Positions 44,523 through 55,192 of a stretch of DNA of 64,000 bases are shown in pieces (within the stretch, counting starts at the first letter, position 1; every line of letters starts with the position of its first letter). The stretch spans positions 1,426,001 to 1,490,000 of the forward strand of contig JAXBDG010000015.1 in NCBI GenBank assembly GCA_036320915.1, written 5' to 3'. The stretch comes from Linnemannia elongata. Taxonomy: Eukaryota > Mortierellomycota > Mortierellomycetes > Mortierellales > Mortierellaceae. Under the pieces are notes generated by a model. It was not told the DNA's origin and made no database searches. It saw nothing but the letters and a program-made list of their open reading frames with translations. Both the position numbers and the translations under genes were made by a program.

Positions 44523-46130
44523 TGTTGGTGTAGGAAAATTTGTGAATGAGAGGGAGAGGAGGAAGGCTGATGGAGATGAGAGATGTGAAAAGAAGAGAAG
44601 AGGAAAGAAGAGTGAAGTGTACAAAGGTTGAGGAGCGTGAGAGTTTGAACAAGGTTGAGGCCCAACGGCCGTTTTGGAGTCGTTGGGGTCATGTGATAGC
44701 CCACCAATCATCAAAAAAACAAAACGCGCTCTCTTTTGCTTGTATCTTGACTCAACAAGTATCAACTACCATATCACAATAGGATAAGGAACACGATAAC
44801 ACTCTGCAGTGAACTTGCTAGTGACAATACTATGCTTGCGAGCGTGTCTCGTTTTTTTACATCTCTTGTAGTTCTACTTGTTCACGGGTTCTGTAACCTT
44901 TTCATGGCAGGTACAGTAGCAATACTTTTTCTCCAAGCCGCGCCGTCTGGTGCTTACAGGCACAGTATCAAGGATGTTTCGATCAATGTTCCCATAGGCC
45001 TATTGGCGAAAGGGGAGGGAAGAACCATCCTGAACTACAGTGTCTCTTGGTGGGAGCACTGTGGCCCCCATTACCGTCCTCCTCTTCCATATATCCTTCC
45101 CCTGACTTCTTCCACGATCCTTCTTTCTCTACTCTAGCTCGATAGCTCAGTCCTGTCTCTGCATTGAAGCAAAGGCACACCATTGTTGCACTAACCATCA
45201 TTTACGCGCTAAAGAGTCATTTCCTAGCTAACTGTTTTTTTTTGAAAGAGAACAACAAATGTGTCAAACTAAGTTACACTTGGAACAGTTCTCAAGTCTT
45301 GCTTTCATCTATTATCTCCTCAAGGCCCCTTTCCATTGGTGCATTAATGGGGGCCTTTGCAAGTTGTTGACAAGGAGGAAGAAAGGTCAAGGAATCGATA
45401 GCAATTTGAGGAGAGGCAGAGGGATCAAGGATAGGAAGAACAGAGTGAGAACGGGGTTATCCAGGATGTCGATCCATCCTGGAAGAACATAGCGAGTCAT
45501 CCTGTCCAATCGAATTGCCACTCCTTCACAGTTCAAGTGAAGGGGTGTCCCTCCGGTTGCATGTAAGCATAAACCAACCAAAGAAACGCCAACGACTACA
45601 CCCTCTGACAACAACAGCAACAACAGCAACAACAGCAACAACAGCAACGACGAGGATGGCAACAGCATGGATGTATTGGGGCAGTAAACCGTTCACAGCA
45701 GTAACTGCCTGTGCTCTCTCGTTCGTGTTGGTTCTAGCTCTTGTGTTTTCGTCATCTGCTCAAACGGCGGAAAGAAGAGCGCTAAGATGAAGAAGGACAA
45801 GGAGCGTGCTTTCCTCCACCTCTCTCAATACATATTCTCTCCACAGAGACAACAAACAGAAAGCACCAACCACCTTTGCATTGCATTCTCTTCCTCTTTC
45901 TCTTTCACCCACACTTTTTATTCATCGCTCATTCCATCCCTTACTCACATCCCTCCTTCCTTTCTCCATTGCCACCCTTCCCCACCTCACATCTGATCTC
46001 TTTCATTCATTCACTCACTCTTCACACATTCACATCTATTCCTTCCCTCGCACTTCCTTGTTTCCCTCCCTCCTTCCTTTCCTTTCCCTCTCTCCTTCCT
46101 ATCTACCTGTCTGCTTTGCTTGCCTGACGA
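44523..46130. promoter_or_regulatory. Divergent intergenic region, DAO / membrane protein
   Basis: This region contains four (CAACAG/CAACAA) repeats at 45605-45650 and a long CT-rich tract at 45815-46115 leading to the + gene. A short frame at 45656-45790 (44 codons, hydrophobic middle) ends in ATGA upstream of the membrane-protein start and could be an upstream ORF. The frame 44832..45137 has no support. Confidence 0.45.
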
Positions 46131-47833
46131 ATGCTTCATCATGCCTACCCTGCATGGCACAGACCAGCCCAAAAGGGCTTCTTTATTGTGGCTGTTCTCC
46201 TCTGCATAGCACTCCCCGTCGTGTACGGCTCCTCACGTAGACCACGAAAGATCTCTGGCAGAACCTTGGGTGTCGTCCTTGGGACTTACTTTGGCCTCTG
46301 GGCTTTGTTCTCTGTAAGGATCATGAGCAGTTGACATTCACAGCACAGCGCACAGCCATTGTATTTTCCCAGGAGGGTATTAATTAGGGCTCTGTTGTGC
46401 GCCTGTTTACTTTTTGGTAAACATACCAATGGCTACTTCGCAGGTCAGACGCATGTATACCTCCGTTTTCTGACATAATATTTTCTTCTCTTTTTTTTTG
46501 TCCCCCTTCCTCCCTCTTGTATCAGCTAGTAGTACGATTCTTGGTGCCCTCTCCAAAAGTCGTGACAACCCTCCCGACATACACATCGTCGCCAATTCCA
46601 ACCCCCATCGTCCTGCACTCGCCAAGCCGACCCAATGCCGTTCCTACCTCCCCAGCCATCCGTCTTCACCCTGCAGGATCAGCAGTCGGACCTGTAACTA
46701 CAACACCGGGGTTACCGGGATCTGGATCTGCACCTAGAGTCACTGTCACGGCACCAGGAGCGAGAGGAACAGGGCGGCGGTCGGCTCGTTTTGCAGGCGA
46801 TGGGGATGATACCGATGGTGATATAAACACAGGTTCCTCTCCTTACTACTCGCCGTCAACACCCACTAGTCGGACGTCGCATCACTCCAATAATGTTACG
46901 TTCCAGACGCGACCCAGGGGTTATACCAGCGACTCTGCAGAGTTTCCGACATTTGCTGCATACCGTCAATCCCAACACGGGAACTTTGAAGCACTCGCGC
47001 AGCGGTTTAAAAGAGCTTTTGCGATCTCGCAGCAAACTACCGAACAGCAACAGCAGCTGCAACAGATGGCTATGATGCAGAGCCCGACTTCTAATGAACT
47101 GTCGCCAAGCATGACCGCGGAGCCTCCAAGCTACGATCAGACCACTGGAGAGCCTTCCATATCTTCCATTCCTCTCACAACAACCATAGGAACCACAGGA
47201 ACCACAGAGACCGGAGTAAGAGTACAAACAAGATCCCGCTCAACATCCGCCGCAAGCATGTTCAGCGACATTGCAGGCAGATTGCGATCCGGATCTCTAT
47301 TTAGCCGTTCCATCCCTATCACCGCCACCACCACTAACAACAATAATACAGCCACTTCCACCCTACAGGCTGTCAGAACTTCAACTGATCCGTTACACTA
47401 TCCAAACATCTCGAGTGGCGCCAACAGTGAAGTAATTCAACGCAACTTACTCTCATCTCCTTCCCATTCTGCGACGTATTCTTCGTTCCCTTCTTCACCC
47501 GCGCCATATACCACACCGATGATGACGACGTCGACGTCGACGACTGTAACTCTGGAGACCATGCCTGCACTTGAACTGTTGGAGTCGCAGCCGCCTTTAT
47601 CTCAGACTGGACATGACCGGACACCTTCTTCGTCACCGGTATATGTTCAGACACTGTCGTCAATACCCCCGCCAGATCGAGAGCAACATCCTTTGGTACA
47701 CAACAGCACTTCTAGCCAAGACGAAGATGACTTCGCGGCATCTTTGCCACAGTCCCTATCTCATTTGATTTCGACAGAGAAGCATTCTGAGAAAGTAAAC
47801 GAACCTACTTCGCCCAACTTTCATCATTCATAG
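46131..47833 (+). CDS. Two-TM Ser/Thr-rich membrane protein, unknown function
   Basis: Exons 46131-46313 and 46526-47833; 496 aa. The first exon encodes AQKGFFIVAVLLCIALPVVY (TM1), a basic loop SSRRPRKISGRT and LGVVLGTYFGLWALFS (TM2, completed by LVVRFLV in exon 2). The remaining 420 residues are hydrophilic and rich in Ser/Thr/Pro/Gln, with RGTGRRSARFAGDGDD and FATFAAYRQSQ-like short elements, so a long cytoplasmic or luminal tail is likely. The intron is clean (TCT|GTAAGG ... TATCAG|CTA, phase 0). No recognised domain; probably fungus-specific. A CT-rich leader precedes it and a hydrophobic short frame lies upstream at 45656. Confidence 0.72.
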
Positions 47834-48081
47834 CCCTCAACGTATATTAACCCCTAAAATACCATAGACACAAATATTAAATAGTCAAAAAGAAAAGGTT
47901 GATGCGGAGATATCGGTCTATCATGCGATGGTACTACTTGCTGTCTCTATTCTTATTCAAAATGAAGAAACGCGTGTAATTATTAACTTTTTTTTTTTTT
48001 GTTTATTGCTTGTTTTGTGAAGAAAAAACATAATCTTCAATGCAGTGTGTTTGCGTTTGACGCCGAGCTCATCGACTAGTT

Positions 48082-51000
48082 TTAGTGTTGTGGACCAAGG
48101 ACAGGGCTCGACAAAGGTGAGATCTCGCCCTCGTCCGTGTCTACACTTCCTGCTCTATACGTTAACACTGGCGACATCTCCAGATCAGAGATATTGCCAC
48201 TGTCACCTGACCGAGACTTGTGGGAAGGTGTTGTTGTTAATGGTCCTGCACCGAATCCAGAGAAGCTTCCAAATCCACCTCCGCCGCCAACCTTGGTCGT
48301 TGTCGTCGATGACCCAAACGTAAAATCAAACTCGGGAGACTTGGGTGCCGGCCGGCTAAAGGCTGAAGCAACCGACGACGACGAAACAGCCTGTCCAAAG
48401 GGGTTGCCACTCGGTGCAAAGTTGAACATTCCGCCGGGCTTTGAGGCTGCCTGAGCGGCCTTGGCCTTGGCCTTGTCTTCATCGTCCTCCTCCTCCTGAT
48501 CATCTTCGCCGTCTTCATCACCATAGTCATCCTCCTCTCCACCATAGCTATCTTCCTGAGAATACTCATCACCTTCACCATCATAGCTACCAGTGCCCTC
48601 GTGCTGGTCATCTTCGTCATCGTCATATTGTTCCTCGTCTCCTGAATACTCCTGTCCTTCATTATCACCATCGTCATCCCCCTCCCCCTCGACATCCTCC
48701 TCGTCGCTCAATAGAATCACCTCTGGCTCTTCATCCTTCTTCTTCTGTCCCATAGACGTGATGGCTGCAAAGGGGTTGGCCGATGCTGACCCAGTCGAGC
48801 TGCCAAACTTGACAGGGGCAAAAGAAGTAGCAGCAGCCGCTCCACCAAAGGCGCCAGCAGCTGCGAACCCTGGCGTGACGCCAAAGTTGAAGGTTGGAGC
48901 CGCAGTAGGTTTTGTGCCTGCGCTGGTGGAAGAGAACGATGAGAAGCCGCTGGATGAGAACGTGGAGGTTTTTTCTGCTGTAGGTGACTTGGGAGCGCCA
49001 AATGGAGAGCCCGAAACTGTGCCAAATGGAGAAGTGGTCGACTTGGAGGCACTGGGCGACTTGGGAACACCGAATGAGATTCCAGACGATGCGCCGAACG
49101 GTGACGCCGTTGATTTTTCAGCAGTAGGCGACTTTGGAACGCCAAAGGAAAGTCCAGAGCCGGCAGCAGTAAAGGGCGACGAGGTGGTCTTCTTTTCCGT
49201 GGTGGGCGACTTTGGAGCACCAAAACTGAAGCCGGAGGTAGAAGCGGTACCAAATGGAGAGGCTGTTGATTTTTCTAAGCTAGGTGACTTGGCATCGCCG
49301 AAAGAGAAGCTGGGGGCAGCACCAAAAGGCGAAGCTGCAGGCTTGGTTGTGGTCGTCGTAGAGATTTCCTTTGAGGAGCCCGATTCGAGCGCAAAGGGTG
49401 AGGCCGCTGCCAATACACCCGAAGATACTGCTGGCGAGGCTGAGGGGACGCCAAAGTTGAATGGTGACTTTGAGACATCTTTGGAATCAGAGGCTGGCGT
49501 CAAAAATGAAAATCCAGGGGCAGCCGACTGTGATGGTGCCGAAGTGGAAGTAGGCACGGGTGTGATCGTTGCAGGCTTGGCAAAGATGCTTCCCGATGAT
49601 GCTGCGTCCGGGGTTGATTCAGTAGCAGCTGGCGTTCCAAATCCCGAGGTGAAGGTGATCGAAGTATTGGCTTCTGACTTTCCAAATGAGAAGGGAGCAG
49701 GCTTTGAAGTCTCCGATGTGCTCTCCTTGGCAGCAGAGGGGACACCAAAATTGAAGGGACTGGCAACAGCCAGGGTCGTAGACGAGGCGGTCTTTTCTGC
49801 AGCAGCGGTCTTGGCAACGTTGTCGGTAGTCCTCTCGACGCTCTTCTCCGCAGCATCCTCATCCTCGACCTTCGAGCCCTTGCCAACGATATCCAACAGC
49901 TTCTGGGCGATCGACGATACCTTGGGTGCATCCGCAGCCTTGGTATCTTTGGTGGCTGCATTAGCTGTGGTGGCAGCAGCGGTGGCTGCAAGGGCTGACT
50001 GAGCGATCAAGGAAGCAGATGGAGTGGCGGGTTTGCCGGTAGAAGACTTCTTGTGCTGCAGGGGCTCTTCATCCTCATCCTCATCCGAAAACATGCCAGA
50101 CGTGGTGACGGAACGCTTGAGGGCCGACGCGCCCTTGGTAGCCTGCTCCGAGGCATCGTCCTTCTTGTCACGACCCCAGACCTCAGCGTTCTTCTCCTTC
50201 ATCAACCGCCTCTCCTCGATCTTGCGCCTCTTCAGAACCTCGGGTGCTTCGGTGCCCTTCCACTCCAATAGACGCTTCACCTTGACCTGGTTGGGCAGAT
50301 CATCCCAGTCAACGCCTTCATACTTTTTGATTTCGAGGTACTCATCCAATGGAGGCAATGCTGGACGGTGTGCACTCTCAGCCTTATCATCGTGATACAG
50401 ATCGCTGATGGCTTGTCGCTTGACCTCGAATGGCGCAGCCCGTTTTGGGACTCTGTGGGAAACATTAGCGATAGGTGTTGTGATGGGTTCCAGTGAGCTG
50501 CTTTGTTCCGTAATCAAGGCGGCGTGTGTCGTAATAGTAGACGCGTGGCCTGGTACTGGCTTGAGTGCCTCCAAGGATGAAGAAACGGCTTCTAATCGCT
50601 TTGAAGTTGATGTGTATGCTACAATAATAAGAGCATTATACAGATGTCAGTATGCAATTTTGTTGTGCGACGCTGTTATAGACCTACGTAATGTCTGGAA
50701 GAGGTGTTCTTACGTCTGACAGCCTCCTCGATCAATTTCTGACAGTGGTTCGCCTGCTCCCGTGTGAGGGCTCGTCCCTTCTGCTCCTTGAAAAAGTCTG
50801 CCAGGAACTCAACATTGCTCATTGGGAGCGCCTCCTCGATTGCAGACTTTGGTTTCACTCGCTCGGCCTTGGGGGTGACAATGGGCAGGCAGTCTTCAAA
50901 GCGTTCGGTGGTTGGTGGAGTTGAAGGCACAAAGGCTGGTGTGGGCGAACGGCTCAGTACCATGGGAGAGAAGGCAACTTCCTCACCATCCCTCAAGGGG

Positions 51001-52687
51001 CTGGCTGAAGAAAGAGATGCAGCGGGTGGTGAGGGGTTCCGGCTTGGAGGCTCAAGTGCAATAGTAACTTGTTCCCGAAGATCTTTGTCGCGTGCTCTCT
51101 CCTGCTCCTGTTCCTGCTCCTGCTCCTGCTCCTGAACGTCGTCTTGGGGTGGTGTCTGGTCGTCTTCCATCTCGACATCAATAAGTCCTGTGGCGGCTGG
51201 CGACTCTGAAGCATAATACTTGACCGTGTCTGCATTCTCCTGATCATCTTCTTCGTCGTCAGGGTAAAACTTCACATCCACCTCCTCATCCAGTACCGGG
51301 TATAACGGTGTCTCTGACTCGCCATTCTCCTCCTCAGCATCATCAACAGGCTCGAACTGCTTGGTGGAGTGGAATGTCTGATCCTCGTCGTCCTCGCGTT
51401 GGGCAAACTTCTCCTCATCATCATTTGCGCCGGTTGTGAATGGGTCCTCAGAGTCTGCCAAGACCCGCTCAGCCTGCTCATTTAGTGATTCTGATTGATG
51501 CAAGAGCTCCTCCGACGCATCAATGAGGTCCTGGGACTTTTGGATCTTGTCAGCAATTCTGGCATCAGTTTGAGCCAGCTCCTGCTCCAGACCCTCGATA
51601 TCGTCGTTGGCCTTCTGCTTGGATCCCTTCTTGCCCTTCTTCTTCCGCTTGCCACCCTTGGGTGTTGGCTCTTGGGCTTCCTGGATTTCCGGGATTTCCT
51701 GAATTGGCTCCGCACTGATCTCGGATGGCTCGGCATGAACAGTGTTCAAGACGACGTCCTCGTGAGATATGGTAGTAGTAGTGGTGGTGGTCTCTTGTGT
51801 GATGATGATTTCCTCGTCCAGTTTGGAGGTCTGGCTGCGAGTTGATCTTCGCGTTGCTCGGATGGGTGTGGATTGACGAGAGTCGCGTTTCCTGGAGCTG
51901 CGCTTCGACTCTTTGCGATCGGTTCCTGCATCTGAATCAAGTCCGCTAACAAGGCTTTCTTCCCTCTCCATGCGGCGCGCGGCATCGATCAAATCCTCAG
52001 CAGCATCTGTCATGCTTCCTTCTATGAAGCTGCCCTCTGGCGTCAGGTTGCTTTCATCCTCCTGCGATGGTGTGATCAATGTCATCTAATTTAATCAATG
52101 ATAAGATCACCTGGTCAATACTCTTGCATAGGCTAAGAAGAAATCATACGTTATTCAGGCAGTACTATTTCACAGAACCAAGAAATCGGATTTATAATAA
52201 GTACCTGAGAGTCTTCAGTACGCATAATAGCCACTGGATCCGAGTCCCCGATGATCTCTATGCTTTCGTCCTGGTCATTAGAGGTACTCGTTTTTCGGTC
52301 TGTCTTCTCCTCGTCCTCTGCCTCGGTTGTATGAAGGTTTTCTGCTGAAGTAGCCTCGACAGTCTTGTCATCATCGATCTGTTCCATTTCCTTGCTCTGT
52401 CCTTGAGAAGAACTCTCGGATATCCAAGGCATCAAGAATCGCGCAATCCGTGTCTGGAACGAAGGCTCTTCTTCCTAAAAGAAATGAAAAAAGCGCACAT
52501 TAGTGAACTGCATGATAAATCGCGAGAGTAATTCAGGCTGCAGGAAAACATGCTTGCGTGATGCGTGTGAAGGTAAGGCGTGAAGGACTACCTTCTTTAT
52601 GCGCGGTTGTGTCTCTCCCTCTGGACGCGCATAGGGCATCTTTCTTGGAGAGGAGCGTCGTTTGCTCCGTGTTTTAAGAGTGTCCAT
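48082..52687 (-). CDS. FxFG-repeat nucleoporin, Nup153/Nup124/Nup1-like
   Basis: Exons 52687-52592, 52474-52205, 52085-50714 and 50618-48082; 1424 aa. The N-terminus is basic (TLKTRSKRRSSPRKMPYARP) with an amphipathic EPSFQTRIARFLMPWI, as in basket nucleoporins that touch the inner nuclear membrane. A long acidic, Glu/Gln-rich middle (with QEQEQEQEQEQE and KGGKRKKKGKKGSKQK) is followed near 600 by EYLEIKKYEGVDWDDLPNQV. From about 780 to 1115 some 15 FG motifs occur (PFNFGVPSA, PFSFGKSE, GFSFGAPKSP, PSFSFGDAKSP, GLSFGVPKSP), then an acidic YDDDEDDQHEG region and more FG (FNFAPSGNPFGQ, FDFTFGSS) to the end. Such proteins line the nuclear side of the pore and bind transport receptors. The exact orthologue is not certain. 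Confidence 0.85.
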
Positions 52688-53170
52688 GGTGTGGACGGTG
52701 TGCGCGTGTGGGAATGTTGTTGGTTGGTGGACGTTTCGTGAGCGTAAGGGCCGAATGCGTATGAGTGTTGGTGGAGAAGTATGAAGCGGTGAAGAGGTTC
52801 AGATGTATATAAGAGAGGAAGTATGAGAAGGAAAGAAAGTAAGGATGGACAAGAAAAAAAAAAAAAAAAAAAGCTATAGAGTCGGCATGGCCAAAAGCGT
52901 GTTTTCTTTTGGCTGATCGTGTTTCGGTGAAGGTCCAGACAGTGGAAAAAAATGAAACGTCAAAGAAGAAATGGCGATCGCACATGTTGTCTCAATTTAG
53001 ATTTTTTTCTAGTTATCTTAAAATCCTTCTTATCCACTAGTCTTTGAGTGTCCAATAGCTCTTATCATGGCCTCCAAAGTACGACAAGTACATGAATTTG
53101 AACTAGTGCGCACCTCCATCCCTGTTGCCATTATATCCTCGTTAGAGCTGGACACGGTTCTCGGCCCGGA
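52688..53170. other. 5' flank of the nucleoporin gene
   Basis: On the nucleoporin strand this is rich in CACACAC and CT sequence. The + strand has an A17 run at about 52856-52872. A short + frame at 53067..53306 overlaps the next gene antisense and has no motif. Confidence 0.5.
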
Positions 53171-53724
53171 TCACAGGCCTATTATCGAGCTACACTGCTT
53201 GGTATCCATCTCACATGCCCTTTCCCTTGGACTTGATGCGCAAAACCTGCGTCGCATCGCGCCACTAGCCCGACCGGAACTCGAACAACCCTCCATGACC
53301 CATTGAAATACCATACTCAGCATTGCACATGTTGTGCACACAGGGCTGATCTTGACCTTCATCCCATAAAAACACGAGTCACCCTCAGATCGATGCTGGA
53401 AATCAGTGGGACTGCTCAAGGAGGAAAAAGTGGGGCCTCGTTGTCCGCTGGGATCCTGACGGCATTAATTCGCTTCGGCTCTAGCTTGAGCATGGCCTCA
53501 AGCGAAGCTTGTCCAAACTCCGACTGCACGAGTCTGGTGCCTTGTCGGAGAAATATACAGAGAGGGACGAGGGAAGATTGTCGACCTCCCAATAGTAAAT
53601 AGGTTCTGTCGCTGACGCGATGTGTGATATATATGTGTGCTGTTGGGCCGGCGGTAGAAGGAGAAACGGTTGGTGTTATAAATAAGGTGGCAATAGCAGC
53701 CGGTGTGAGAGGGATGAGTCGCAT
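53171..53724 (-). pseudogene. Secreted Cys-rich protein with apparent frame break
   Basis: Two overlapping minus-strand frames look like one small secreted protein split by a one-base loss. The first (53724-53416) starts with a signal peptide (MRLIPLTPAAIATLFITP) and continues with TYLLLGGRQSSLVPLCIFLR and LEPKRINAVRIPADNEAPLF. The second, shifted by one base at about 53416-53422, continues with SPTDFQHRSEGDSC, CTTCAMLSMVFQWVMEGCSS and a Cys-containing C-terminus (SSPRERACEMDTKQCSS). The break lies beside a five-base homopolymer (AAAAA, 53424-53430 region), so a sequencing or assembly error is as possible as a real mutation. No GT-AG intron rescues the frame. No known family is recognised. 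Confidence 0.45.
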
Positions 53725-55192
53725 TTTATGCACTATGGAAGGGTGTGAATTAAGGACACTCATGGTGGATAATGATCCCTGGGGGTCTGATTACCAGACC
53801 GGTGGTACCTCTTTTGAAGTGGCCATGTGGCAATTGAGACTTTGGGAGGGCGCGGTGTTGCCATCCTTGACACAGGCTCCATCCCAACTCCCAAGTCGGC
53901 GTTGGTATTGTATTGCAAGGTTTGCATCCTACACATGTATGAGTCAACTCATCACTACCTTTTGAGTTAGGATAACCCTAGAAAGGTACGAATAAATGGA
54001 CGCGTTCTAAATGGGTTCACATGAGCACTGCTCTTAATTTTGTCACAGACAACGACAACAGGAGAAGAAGAACAAATGTGAGTCGTTCAGTGATATAACC
54101 CAGAATCTGGCATGGAAGAGTGAGAACGAAAGTGAGACACGAACAAGAATGAACTGAAGGAGCCTTAACAACTCTCACGCTCTAGCTGACGCGAGAGGCA
54201 ATCGGGAACTCAACGAGAATCGTTTTCTTCTGAGGGACATTCTACTGTTGTATCGGTGTGGGGTTGTTACTCACTCCCTACATCCCTTCCCTACTTTTCT
54301 CCCTCCCTCCAATCCACTCCATTGAAATGCGAGTACAAAACAACTCCGACCCTGATGCCAGTGCAAAATCGCCCTCGATTCTCAGTCAACAAAAGGCAGC
54401 TAAGGGAACTCTCCTAGAAAAAAACAGGAGAGAACAATAAGAAAGCAAGGAGCAAGGTAGGAAGAATAAGGCTGAATACCTCTCCTGTATCCTCCCTCTC
54501 CTTCGACCTCGTCGTTGAGATAGGTTTGCAAAGCGACAATAGGTCTAGAGTTGGTGTATTGGTTACAACTGCCTCCTCTTTTGTTTTTAGGTGTCCTTTG
54601 AGAACACTTCGCAAGATTTCCCATGCCAGAAAATTTTAGGGAGACAAAGACCACTCAATGAATACATTGAGCATTGAGCACTTGGAAAAAGAAAGAAAAA
54701 GGGAAAGAGGAAGAAGGGTTTATGTCAAAAAGGAGTTAGCGAGAAATAGGGGTGTGTAAAAGGCGCATAGAAATTATGATAATGAGTAAAGGAGAAAAAA
54801 CAAGAAAACAAAAGAAGAAAAAGAGGGGATGACAAGGAGAAATGGCTGTAGAGGAGCAAAGATGAAGAAGGAAGGAGACTGGTCTACTTGTCACATCCCC
54901 TTCCTCTGCTCTCCGTCTCGCTTTCTCCTTCTCGCGTCAGCTAACGAATACAACCCGCTTTCCGGGCTGAGTTGCTTTCCCTTTTTTTTCCCTCTCATTT
55001 CTCATTTTTCATTTATTCGTTTTCATATTTTTTCTGTTTTCTTTTCTTCTTCTGGTCTCTTCTTCAATCGCTGTTTCTCTCGTCGTTTGTAGCAGTGAAG
55101 CAGTTTTTCTCCTCCTCTCACCACCCCACCTCCTCTCCTACAAGAAACTCCAAAGCAGCAAATACCCCATCTGCCCTCTTCGATCTCGCATC
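53725..55192. promoter_or_regulatory. Intergenic, 5' flank of the giant secreted protein
   Basis: No gene is supported. The last 250 bases are CT-rich (TTTTCTTTTCTTCTTCTGG-like), as upstream of other genes here. The small frames at 54258..54440 and 54400..54654 have no motif. Confidence 0.5.

Noticed and set aside
44832..45137. 101-codon + frame with hydrophobic start
   Set aside because: It has no family, no promoter tract and no continuation; it is likely chance in the divergent intergenic region.
48593..50002. 469-codon + strand frame
   Set aside because: It is antisense to the FG-repeat exon of the nucleoporin and repeats because the sense strand repeats.
53260..53345. tRNA-like T-arm (GGAACTCGAAC)
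   Set aside because: No acceptor, D or anticodon stem can be paired around it, and it lies in the secreted-protein frame.
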